Origin: Phallusia mammillata | Lineage: Eukaryota; Chordata; Ascidiacea; Phlebobranchia; Ascidiidae | Assembly: GCA_003260075.1 (NCBI GenBank) | Contig: QLIY01000103.1 | Span: forward strand, 151,230-215,229 | DNA: 64,000 nt | Direction of reading: 5' to 3' | Shown: one piece after another, positions 48,401-58,900 of the stretch | Position numbering within the stretch: the first letter of the stretch is position 1 | Layout: every line of letters begins with the position of its first letter | Position numbers and translations under genes: made by a program | Notes under the pieces: generated by a model | What the model was told of the DNA's origin: nothing | Seen by the model: the letters and a program-made list of their open reading frames with translations, nothing else | Database searches by the model: none

Positions 48401-48706
48401 CCACTGACCACGGTTTACTGTATCAAGTCAGGCCAAAGCTAGTTATATGTAAACTTGTAATATTATAGCCTGGGCCGGACCCTAAAATCACAACCCAACC
48501 TACAATTCTTTTCCCTTTATGTCACAGAGATTAACAGCACGACGACGTCTGTCAGCGGAAGCTTACAGTCGTTGCAAAAATCCCGCCATTATCCGAAAGC
48601 GTCGTCAAGGCGCGGCACGCCCACAAGTGGAAGACATTCTCGCAGCAACACACCGCTAGGAGGACGCCGAAAGTCGCACCGAGTATCTAAGACTGCGAAA
48701 AAGTGA
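45487..48706 (+). CDS. ANKRD66: ANKRD66-like ankyrin-repeat protein, 5 exons, 235 aa
   Basis: Exons 45487-45646, 46474-46591, 47012-47122, 47278-47417 and 48528-48706 (708 nt, phases close). Three ankyrin repeats cover about residues 4-130: RAPLHWCCIKGKSDMTRCLL, then TGWTPAHFAAEGGRTHVL, then YGDTPKRIAEIYGHKEST. The pattern NYKDPDWNERAPLHW and the order of these repeats match my recollection of vertebrate ANKRD66. After the repeats comes a charged segment (AEYRERRRKAEL, DDEDLDWCYRNN). The last exon encodes a Ser/Arg/Lys-rich tail ending KTAKK. Ankyrin repeats bind other proteins; the partner is unknown. The start is the first ATG in a frame open through the first donor. Confidence 0.88.
48084..48422. 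mobile_element. Remnants: hAT-like end and pogo-like MITE
   Basis: 48084-48245 ends like a hAT MITE (CGCGGGCCGTATG, GCCCCACCCTG), with no left end recognised. 48250-48422 matches the pogo-like MITE at 63296-63480 (ACTAATCGACATC, GATTTGTAATGTGG) and ends CGGTTTACTGTA. It lies in the last intron of the ankyrin gene. Confidence 0.6.
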
Positions 48707-49094
48707 ACTACTCTTGTTAACCAAACGGACACATGCCTTCAGTTTCGTTAACGATTCAAAGACCTCCTGGTTTTGGTTTCGAAAAAAATATACCAGGAAA
48801 CACATCATGCAGTATGAATACGAAGTGCAGTTTTTGTCTACTTAAAAAAATATTTAAAAAATGCTTGATTTTACAACGAACTCACATTTTGTTGATTAAG
48901 GGCAACTCAATGGTAATCCCTGGTTAAATTGGCATATTGTCTTTTGTAAATCTTTTCTTTTGGATCAAAAGTTTATGTACGTGTGGAAACATTTTAGCGT
49001 GAAATGCATCACTTTAATTTGAATATTTACCAAAAATGCGGAACTGATAGGACTGTAGGGGTTTCGTGTTTATTTAAACGCAATCCTCAATTTA

Positions 49095-49225
49095 GCCTGC
49101 GGCTTACAGTTGTGCTTAACATTTTGCTCAGTGACAAAAATTTCCGAGGTACACTACAAGCTGTTTTTTTGTAAGGTTACTATTGCCCAATATTGCTCTG
49201 TAGTTTCTTGATAATTGCCACGAGA
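49095..49225 (+). promoter_or_regulatory. CUB gene 1 upstream region, shared with CUB gene 2
   Basis: Blocks TTTAGCCTGCGGC, CCGAGGTACACTACAAGCTG and CCACGAG occur here in the same order as at about 55693-55835 before CUB gene 2. The duplication that made the two genes therefore included the 5' flank, and these blocks are candidates for retained control or UTR elements. Confidence 0.6.
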
Positions 49226-52200
49226 ATGTTACAACTGTCTTGCTTGCTTTGTTGCGTGGTTTTGCTATCAAGCGTCGAGGCAGCAACGGGACATAATGCA
49301 ACAGAAAGTAAGTTTTATGTGTTTAAAATAAAAATTGGTTTCAGTGATCAATTTGTTCAAAATGCTAAAACGACCAGTCAAAATTCGCAAAATACAAGTT
49401 CTTGAAACAACAACTAGTATTTTGTTTAGCTTTACACCAATTGAATGACAAATTTGTTAAACACGACTAATTGTGGAAAGGTTTATCTAAATCAGTGGTT
49501 CCCAAACTTTTTCATTATTTTGTCAAAACGGCTCCTTTGCCATTATTTCGAGGGCTCGCGGTCCTTAAGCTGCATGTAATGTGTATTTCAGAAAAACGAA
49601 AGTTGATTGCAGGATTTTCGCTAGTTATGCAAAATTGCGCATGATAATGATCTAAACTCTAAAGCAGCGGTTCCCAAACTTTTCCAAAAATTTTGCCTGG
49701 TGGACCCTTTGCAATTATTTTGATATTTCGCGGCCCTATAAAAATCAAAGCATGCTATAGGAAAAATGAACCATTGTCTCTTATAGTACACTAGTGCAGT
49801 CACGATTCTATTTAATGTAACAACTTTCTAACTTAGTGGTTTTCAAACTTTTTCATTGTTTTTTTCAAAACGGTCACTTTGCCATTATATCGAGGACTCG
49901 CGGACCTTAAGCCTGAAGGTGTATTTTAGCAATACGAAAGTTGATTTACAGAATTTTAGCTTATTAGGTATGCAAAATTACACATAACAACGATCCAAAG
50001 ACGGTTTGTGACATCACAGACAAGACAGAAAACATTACGATAGTGCGCAAACAATTGCATTCTTGATAGTTGTCATGCAATAAAGGCTATCTATTGTATA
50101 GTAATGGAGGCAGTGGATCTCTAATTGTACTTTGATTTAAACCTATTCAGTGACACAAATTGACGCCAAATAAGATTATAGAGGCACGTCAACCTTTTCG
50201 CGGACCCCGCAAAATTGCTTCACGGACCCCTAAAGGTCCGCGGACCCCAGTTTGGGAACCGCTGCTCTAAAGACAGCTTGTGACATTACAGACAAGACAA
50301 AAAAGCAGTGCGATTGTGCGCGAACAATTGCATTTTTGACAGTTGTTATTCAATAAAGGCTATTGTTTAGCAATGGAGACAGTCGATTTCTGAATTCTCT
50401 TGATTTAAACTTATTCAGTGGCGCAAACTGACGCTAAATAAGAGTATAGAATTACTTTACCCGCTTCGCGGTCTCCCCCAACATTGCCTCACGGACCCCT
50501 AAAGGACCGCGGACCCCAGTTTGGGAACCGCTGATCTAAATTAAAGCATACTCTTGTCACGACTATTTAAGACTGTACATCTCGCAGAAATCAATTAATT
50601 GTTATGTTTAGTAAAAAGCTGATTTAAAGTTGGTCCTTTTTAGGTTGTGTTATAAATTTAAAAGCATCATCATCACAAAGAAATTTTGAAAGCCCAAACT
50701 ATCCCAACAAATTTCCAGAACAGACACATTGCTCTTGGATGTAAGTGTTACTAATTTTGACTTGTTGACATTTTTTGCCATAGTGACGTACATAATGACC
50801 ACCTGTTCAACCATTGGTTGGTTTCAGTACATAAGTACGGAATGTATAGCAAAGATTACTGTAGAATGTAGATCTAAGACTGGTAATAAGGACGTCAGGA
50901 GCATATATTATCAAAAACTAAACAAAGGGTTGCTTGTTGAGAGAAACAACGGAAGTGTGTAAAAAAGTTGGCGAAAAAGCGAACAACTTTTCAGAATTTG
51001 TTGGATGAACGGACATAGTTCTTTCCCCCCCCCCCTATGATTATGCTTGGGCGCTGAAACAAATAAACAATTGATTGATTAAGACTGGTAATAAGGACGT
51101 CAGGAGCATATATTTTCAAAAACTAAACAAAAGGTTGCTTGTTGAGAGAAACAACTGAAGTGTGTAAAAAAGTTGGCGAAAAAGCGAACAACTTTTCAGA
51201 ATTTGTTGGATGAACGGACATAGTTCTTTTAAACCAGTGTTTCATACCGGAACGGAACGGAACGTTATACCGGAACGAAATAAATAATTTATGGCTCAAA
51301 TACCGGAACGAAATACCAAAATAAAAAATTTTCAAAATACCGGAACGGAACGAAATACCGCTATTTTTTATTCCGGTATTTCGTTCTATACATTTGACAT
51401 AAAAAAAATTTTCGCGCCGATAAGATGTAATAAAAATTCAGGCTCCTACAATTTACATCCGTTTGACCATCATTGACAAATGTTATGTGACGTAACAACT
51501 ACCGACAATAATTATTGTGTGTTGCAACTTTCTTTCTTTTTATGCTTAATAGTTGTGAAGACCAGAAAGAAATGTTCTTTTGTTAAGACCGAAATACCGA
51601 AAAAATACCGTTATAAATTTATTTCGGTCAGACCGGAACGAAATGAAAATATCGGTCCGGAACGAAATACCGAAATAAATAATTTGCTCAGAACGAATAA
51701 CGTTATTTGGTTTCGTTCCGTTCCGGTATGAAACACTGTTATAAACTGTTTTAGAAATAGCAACTGTTCCCATGTTGTATGTAGTAAACTGTTTTGTTTG
51801 TTTTTCAGTGTGAAAGCGCCCTCCGGCTACAGAGTTCGAATTAGTTTTGGATATTTTTACTTGGAACAATCACATGGTTGCACGACACAATCCTTTACTT
51901 TTGAAGACCTGCTAACTGGATATGTAGACGGACCGTATTGTAGCAACGCAGGACCACCTGGAGCGGTGTCAGCAGGTAAATAAAATCATTTGTTGCTTAA
52001 CAATCAGGCCTAAAAGTAAAATTGAAATATTTTTGTCAGCAAATCAGTATGACACTCATACCAATGGCTAGGTTAATCAATCGGCGAAATAAAAAGCCTG
52101 TAGCTGCTTATCCGTTTCTACACTTCTGTTCAAAAACTGGGAAAACAACTTTACAAGTAGCGTTTGTTTATTTTACATGCAGCATCCAACACTTGCAACC

Positions 52201-54314
52201 AATTATGCCCATGGTTCTTAACCATTTTTCCTTGCTGCACCCCTTTTAAATCACCAACCAATTTTTGCACCCCCCTGGGTTTTTGTATTTCTATAGAATT
52301 GACCTAACAGGAACAGATCCCGCACCCCTTGGGGCTGCGTGCACCCCTGGTTAAGAACCCCTGAATTATACCATTGCTTTTCACAAAACTGGTAAGTTTT
52401 TCTCTTAATCCTTACTTAACCTTTAAATTGTAATGTGCAGGCCAAGGATTTCGAATTACGCTGAAATCCAAAGGAACACCAAAAGCTTACTGGGGTTTTC
52501 GAATATTTTACCAACAAACAACTGACCCGCCGTCACAAAGAAGTAAGAATACCAAAAAAGTGTTGTCTTATCAAACAAATTTAGGTAATGAAACATAGCT
52601 TTAAATGCAGATTGAATGCGAAATTCATTGAAATCTTGGTAATAGGACGAATTAGGTTAATCGCCTAATCCGTTAACTTGATCGTAAATCATAACTTTAG
52701 CGTTTTGTTAAGAAAGTTACTCGATTATTTGCGTGATAAAGATTGCCTAACAAATTAGTTGTGTGATACCTGTATCCATACAAAACAATCTTTTTGAAAA
52801 TGCATTTCAACCGACATGGTCACGGTACTATTATGACTAATGGCATACATACAATACAACATTTGCTTGTTTCAAAACAGTACTGCCAAAGAGGTATTAC
52901 TAAAAATATTGTAAGCTGATATTTACAAACGCGATGAAACAAATATGTTTAAGTTTAAGTTCTCAATCTCAGGTATAAAATTGCCTAACAACACTTAACT
53001 GTATATAACACACATCATTACTTACTACAGTCATAGGTTTTGGTTCCACTCTGACCACACAGACGTCCCAAATTACCACTCGCAACCCTCCAGCTCTACC
53101 CAGTCCTGGCTTTCGTCTAACGTTTCCGATACCATTAAACCACATCAGAGGTAAATGGATTTTATTGGATATGATAGGCAACCTTTTAAAACGGTGCATG
53201 CCATAGTTTACTCGCTATTTGGGTGCCAACATTTAAGTGTGTTGCGCAGCAGTGGTTAAAACCAGGGAGTCGAACCGGAACTGAACCCGAACCCGCGAAC
53301 CGGTTTGAGCGTTTAATTTCATTAAACCCGAACCGCCAATTACGATTTTCTAAAAACCCAAACCGGAGTTGAACCCCGTATTTTGTTTGGCGTTGGACCC
53401 GAACCGGAACCGAACCAGTAATAAATGCAGTCTGTTTTATATTTTGTGATTTTTTTTAAACGGGCAAAATTCTTTTGAGTTTGACAAGGCCAGGTAGATG
53501 ATGGGTAGAATTAAATTTAAACGAATAAAAATTTGAACCGGTTTAAAAACCGCAAACCGGTTCGGACCGGATAATTTGCCCAAACCGGAACAAAACCCGA
53601 ACCCGAAAATATACATTTTTAAAAACCTGAACCGAACCCGAACCCTTAAAAACAAAACCAAGTGAACCCGAACCGAACCTGAACCCATATGACAAGCGGT
53701 TCGACTCCCTGAATGGTAGGATGGTTACAAAGCAGGTAGATTTTATTCGTACGTTGCTTTTTTGGTAACATTAAATCATAACAAAACAAATCACTGTAAT
53801 AGTTTAAATTCAAATTATTAAATTTAACTTTAAGTCGAAAATCACTTGGTGTGCTGTGAAAAAACGCCTCACGTGCCAATTTTGGTGTTTGGTTTGTGTA
53901 TGGGTTTGACTTTTTTAAACGAATGACATACAACCGAAAGAAAGCTCATAGAACAAGACAGTCAGGGTGTATACACAAACGTGAAGATATGAACCATATA
54001 ACATTTAATTTAACCTACATTTTATAAAAAAGCAATGCTTTATTATTACTGTAAATCAATGCTGTAACAATTGCAAGCATCTTTAGTGGAACCGGTTGAT
54101 GTATTATATTTGCAAAACGTGTTTTTTGTTGTTGAACGCAGGGCCTACTCGACGACCGGTGTCAAGACGTACTTATCCCCATCCTGACGACTTAGAACCA
54201 ATCACAGGTTCACCAAGCTTATTAGCTGGTGTTATGCTTAGAATAATAATCGCCGGGACCCTAACCTTTCTTTGTGTTGGATGTTTGTTGACTTACCTCC
54301 GTTTGTTCGCTTGA
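49226..54314 (+). CDS. Single-CUB membrane protein 1, 6 exons, 246 aa
   Basis: Exons 49226-49307, 50644-50740, 51809-51975, 52441-52542, 53031-53150 and 54142-54314 (741 nt, phases close). Signal peptide MLQLSCLLCCVVLLSSVEA, then one CUB domain (about residues 29-146): SCVINLKASSSQRNFESPNY, CSWIVKAPSGYRVRISF, DGPYCSNAGPP and QGFRITLKS. A Thr/Pro-rich stalk follows, then one transmembrane segment near residues 221-241 and only a few cytoplasmic residues (YLRLFA). CUB domains bind proteins or sugars outside the cell. It is a tandem paralogue of the gene at 55907, which has a far longer tail. The ligand is unknown. Introns carry many hAT MITEs and one C-bridged duplication. Confidence 0.9.
49493..50533. 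mobile_element. Outer hAT MITE of a nested pair, perfect TSD
   Basis: Ends CAGTGGTTCCCAAAC and GTTTGGGAACCGCTG. The 8-bp ATCTAAAT lies at 49485-49492 and 50534-50541. A second element of similar type is inserted inside it (49665-50264). Located in CUB gene 1 intron 1. Confidence 0.9.
49665..50264. mobile_element. Inner hAT MITE of the nested pair, perfect TSD
   Basis: Ends CAGCGGTTCCCAAAC and GTTTGGGAACCGCTG. The 8-bp CTCTAAAG is at 49657-49664 and 50265-50272. A third left-end-like sequence (AGTGGTTTTCAAAC, near 49837) inside it has no matching right end. Confidence 0.88.
50877..51230. repeat. Direct duplication bridged by C10 plus 45 bp (case 6)
   Basis: A unit of about 150 bp starting GACTGGTAATAAGGACG and ending GGACATAGTTCTTT occurs at 50877-51026 and about 51082-51230. 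Between them are C10 and a 45-bp segment ending AACAATTGATTGATT, which resembles the tail of a retroposed element. It is the only case with extra sequence at the junction. Confidence 0.88.
51235..51738. mobile_element. hAT MITE rich in GGAACG repeats
   Basis: Ends CAGTGTTTCATACCGGAACG and GGTATGAAACACTG are inverted. The flanks TTTTAAAC and TTATAAAC match 7/8. The interior is built of ACCGGAACGAAAT-like short repeats. Located in CUB gene 1 intron 2. Confidence 0.85.
52209..52363. mobile_element. Short hAT MITE
   Basis: Inverted ends CATGGTTCTTAACC and GGTTAAGAACCCCTG enclose 155 bp. The flanks AATTATGC and AATTATAC match 7/8. Located in CUB gene 1 intron 3. Confidence 0.82.
53263..53711. mobile_element. 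hAT-like MITE rich in CCCGAACC repeats
   Basis: CAGGGAGTCGAACCGG at the left and CGGTTCGACTCCCTG at the right are inverted repeats around 449 bp of short AACCCGAACC-type repeats. No matching target duplication was found. Located in CUB gene 1 intron 5. Confidence 0.75.
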
Positions 54315-54456
54315 CTTTACTCCGGTGGTGTATGCTATTTCGCCAATATGTTCCAGGAAGTCGCAAACATTTAAAGTACACATCCTGTATAAACAATAAT
54401 ATCAATTGTTTCAACAACAAAAGAGTTGGAAATACTATTGTGTTGTATTTTGTGTT

Positions 54457-54670
54457 TACCTTTTGTAGTACTACTTCTGGTCTTTAAAACTTAAATTTAT
54501 ACCCTACTCTAGGCCTACCATACGTCGTCTTTTTAGAGGACATGTCCATCTTTTTAATCCCCCCCCCCTACCTTTTGTAGTACTACTTCTGGTCTTTAAA
54601 ACTTAAATTTATACCCAACACAAGGCCTACCATACGTCCTCTTTTTAGAGGACATGTCCATCTTTTTAAT
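54457..54670. repeat. Direct duplication bridged by C8 (case 7)
   Basis: Copies 54457-54558 and 54567-54670 start TACCTTTTGTAGTACTAC and end GTCCATCTTTTTAAT. They are separated by C8 (54559-54566) and differ at a few clustered sites. Located just 3' of CUB gene 1. Confidence 0.9.
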
Positions 54671-54983
54671 TAAAAAAAACCAAGTTGTCCTGGACAAGAA
54701 AAAGCGCCCAAATGTCCTCCTTTCCTCCAAAAGAATTTATGATTTATCTTTAATACATATGTGACAATTATGCCTTTGAAAACAGCCAAATATACATTTT
54801 CAGTTTATTTTTTGAAGAATACAGGATATTTTTACTTTTTTGAAAATTCAAGCTTATTTTAGTGTTGTGATGTGATAAACGTTTAACTTTATCCAAACTA
54901 TATGCTGTCTAATTTCTGAGGCGTTTATTTTTGGGAAGCCCTTAAAGTATTTTTTCATGTTTTTTCAAAAATATGGTAGGCCT

Positions 54984-55085
<102 letters not shown>

Positions 55086-55906
55086 GCCCGAACCCGGCCC
55101 GAAAAGCCCGGCCCGACTTGCAACTCTGGGCCTACCCAACACCCTTTTTAACAAACAAGTATTTCGGGTGTGTAGCAAAAAATCGTCATAAAGATTGTGG
55201 CTGTCATCTCAAAAAATGCAGGTGCGTATGACATGTCATGACTGCAGCCAATTTGCAAATTATTCCAATTTAAGATATTTTGTGTATAGATAATGGTATT
55301 TTAGTTTCCTTTAAAATAGGTAAAGAATTTCATATGTCCAGAAATAAACGTAAGCATATAGGCCCCAGGCTAACGCCAAATAGGCGGCGGTATTGTGTAG
55401 CCACAGATATTTCGTATGTTTCGAAGGTAATTACTTATAACTAGACCGCAAACTAATGTATTTGAAACAACACGGCCCGAACAAATTGGCTGCAAATCTG
55501 TCCTAAAAATGAGAAAAAACCTCCCTTATACAACATTTTGTACAACTCAGCATTGTCAACACATTAAATTTGAGCAAAAACATGTGGCCTACTGCCAACA
55601 AATTGGAAGTATCTCGTGACAGGTGAAACCACTAAGGCTGGTCAGGCAAGTTTCGTCGCCAGTTTGTTCTTTACTTCAACGCGAGGCGTCTTTAGCCTGC
55701 GGCAGTAAGTCGTATCAAACAGAGTGCTTAGTGACTCAGACAAGATTGTCCGAGGTACACTACAAGCTGTACACCAGCAAGGCTACTATTATTGCGCTGG
55801 ACCTTTGTCGAATCCAGTGTAATTTCCACGAGGGTTGAGTATGCTGTTGTGGGGTGAAGCATAATTGCAAATCAGTTCACATTGAGTGTATTGAAAGGAT
55901 GTAATA

Positions 55907-58900
55907 ATGTTTCGACTGGCTTGTTGCTTGCTTTGTTACCTTGTTTTGCTGTCAAGCCTAAGTGCAGCAGGAAGATATGGTTCCACAGAAAGTAAGTTAT
56001 TTGTATTTACCAACTCTTCAGTAATCAATTTGATTCTAACAACTAGGCAAACCATAAATAAGTTGTTGCTGCCGGCATGATACCAAAATTATGGAGCTGT
56101 TCTTGCAATTGGGTTTTTTTGGGCAAACTATATTGGTTGTTTTAAAAAATCTTTAGCTAAAATTGATTTAAACGTCATTATTCTATATTACCTGTTTTCA
56201 AACTGTTTGAACGACATTAAATAGGAATTTATAGCACCTGTAATGATGGCATGAGTATAATCGCCGAAAAATTGGAATACAGCACGTTGATTTTTACGAC
56301 TAGTTATGTCAGTACACTTTTAATGAGATGTTGTAAATTCTTGTTCTTTCATTAGGTTGTCGTGTAATGAACGCAAAAGCGTCAAAATCACGAAAACTTT
56401 TTGCAAGCCCAAACTTCCCTGAGAAATTTGCAGAACAGACACAATGCACTTGGATGTAAGTATTACTGGTTTTGTCTTGTTTACATTTTCTTTGTTTGTG
56501 ATTATGACATCAAAAAACTTGTTGACACGTGAAAATGGCGAAAAATATTTTGCCGCGCTTTTACAGTGCACATTAATGCACTACAACCATGAAAATCAAG
56601 TGCAAATTCGTTTGTAGCATGTGTATACATATATTATCTGCATTATGCAAATATCCAAAACCTGTTTGGTGACCCAATACATAGTTCTGGAAGCCTACTT
56701 GGCAGAAAAAGGTGTGATAGCTAAGTCTTTAAGGTAAATCGTTCAATAATAAAACTATTTTGCTAATTTTTCAGCTTCTAAAACTAGTTTGAAATGTTTT
56801 TTTCAGGCCAAAACACATGATATTTGTTTTACGTACCAAGTATACGTACGCGTCGGTCTGCTAGACTTTTTATATTAAGGCTCAGTGAACGTCCTAAAGC
56901 AGGGGTGTCCAACCTTTTTGGCCAAAGGGCCATATGCGGTTTACGAATGATTGCGCGGGCCACTTAAGTGTTACTGGCTAACTGCTAGTTTGGAATCTTA
57001 GAAATAGCTGTCTTATAATTTCTAATTAAAATCCTCACACCGAAATTCTAATCTTAGAAATGTGTATTATCCTCGTTTACAGTTATAAGAACAATAAACA
57101 CACCAAGATATAGTAAAGTCAACAAGGTTTNAAACCAATATCAAACCGCAAATCTGTCAGAAACCAGCCCATTTTGGCGGGAAAAGAGCCACCCTGGGCA
57201 CTCGGCCTAGCATACAATCAATCAGGCGGTTGGTCCGAAAGCCCTGTACCGTTTGCCTGGTACTGTGCATCCATATTTATGAAGTTCGGTGGTTTGCTGA
57301 GCATGAGCAGTGATTCTTCCACAAAATGTGCAGTACATCATGTTGGACATGCCTGGTTGTGTAAGAAAGATTGGTCTTTCTGTTCAAAAAATACCACGCG
57401 GGCTACTCAGAACCTTCCTGCGGGCCACATGTGGCCCGCGGGCCACGGGTTGGACACCCCTGTCCTAAAGTAACTAATAATACATTTTCATGTTTGTGAT
57501 GTAGGGCTACTTGTTAACAGCTCTAACAGTAAAACTGTATGTGCAAAGTGGTGATTTACATTGTTTTATGAAAGTGTGCCTATTGCCGTAGTTAATTTTA
57601 CGATCTACCGGTCCTTTTGTGTACCCGTGCATCTTTAAATAACACAGTTTTCCGGTTAACGCTTTTGTGGTAATTGACCTAGCTCGTAAAAACATGGACC
57701 ATTGCTACACTTAAAGTAAAGAGTTTATTATGTGTGGTATTATTATTTACTGCCTGATACACATAATCTGTTTCAAGTTATTTCAAAAAGATACTAATTA
57801 TGTTGGACATATATGATAAATTAGCAAAGAATTTATACTTACATTTCAATATGAAAGGAGAATTATTTTTTTTACTTTTTTATTGTTAGTTTCATTAAAA
57901 AAGAAAACAAAACTTTTAATTCCCTATTAATTGTACATACTGTGCGTTTGGTTTATATAGTAATCTATTTGGTAAAGTGTTTCAATTGGTCATCAAATCA
58001 ATACATCTTTGTTATTGCAGTGTGAAAGCGCCTTCTGGCTACAGAGTTCGCTTGAGTTTTAAGTCATTTTACTTGGTGGGCGCTTCAATGAAGCAATGCA
58101 CGAGACAAAAGCTCAAAATTGAGGATTTATTTACTGGATTAATAGACGGACCGTATTGTGGAAACACACTACCACCTGAAGTTGTTTCGACTGGTAAATA
58201 AAACCGGTTTTTGTTACGAGTCAGACATGAAAATACGAAACATGCCTTATTCTTTTGTTTTTGTTTTAAAAGAAGCTCGCAAAATCGTAAATTAGGCGAC
58301 ATATTTAAGTTCTAAACATTGAAAAGTGTGTCCACAAAAGTCGTTATATTTAAAGATTTCCAAGTTTATTTTTGTCACTGTAATTTAAAAAATATTGCTT
58401 CAAAAAGTTTAGCAATAAGCGCAAAGTTGTAACACTAAACTTTGAATTGTATAGGTCAAGGGTTTCGAGTAACCTTGGAATCTAATGCTGTTGGAATGCA
58501 CGCAACATACAAGGGATTTCAAATAGTTTACCATCTAACCACCGCACCATCATCACAAAGAAGTAAGAATGTGAAAAATTTAATACCTCTAAAAATTTGA
58601 GAACCAAGCCCTTGTTCAATATTCCTGTATAATATTAGATTTCAATAACACATACTTCTAGAGATGACTTCAATGGTAACAGACTTGTAATCTGACTTGA
58701 AAGTATCAAGCCCGGAACACGTACTCAGCTTAATTTTTGCTTTTAAGAAAGCCCGAATTAACCCAGAAGACTGATGAATTGTGGCACAAATGATGCCTAT
58801 AGTGTGAAATTATTAACCCAGACCGAAAACCTTGACCCAAATTACAACTCCGAAAAGTAGCTAGATGATAGACCAGGGGTGGGCAAACTACGGCCCGCGG

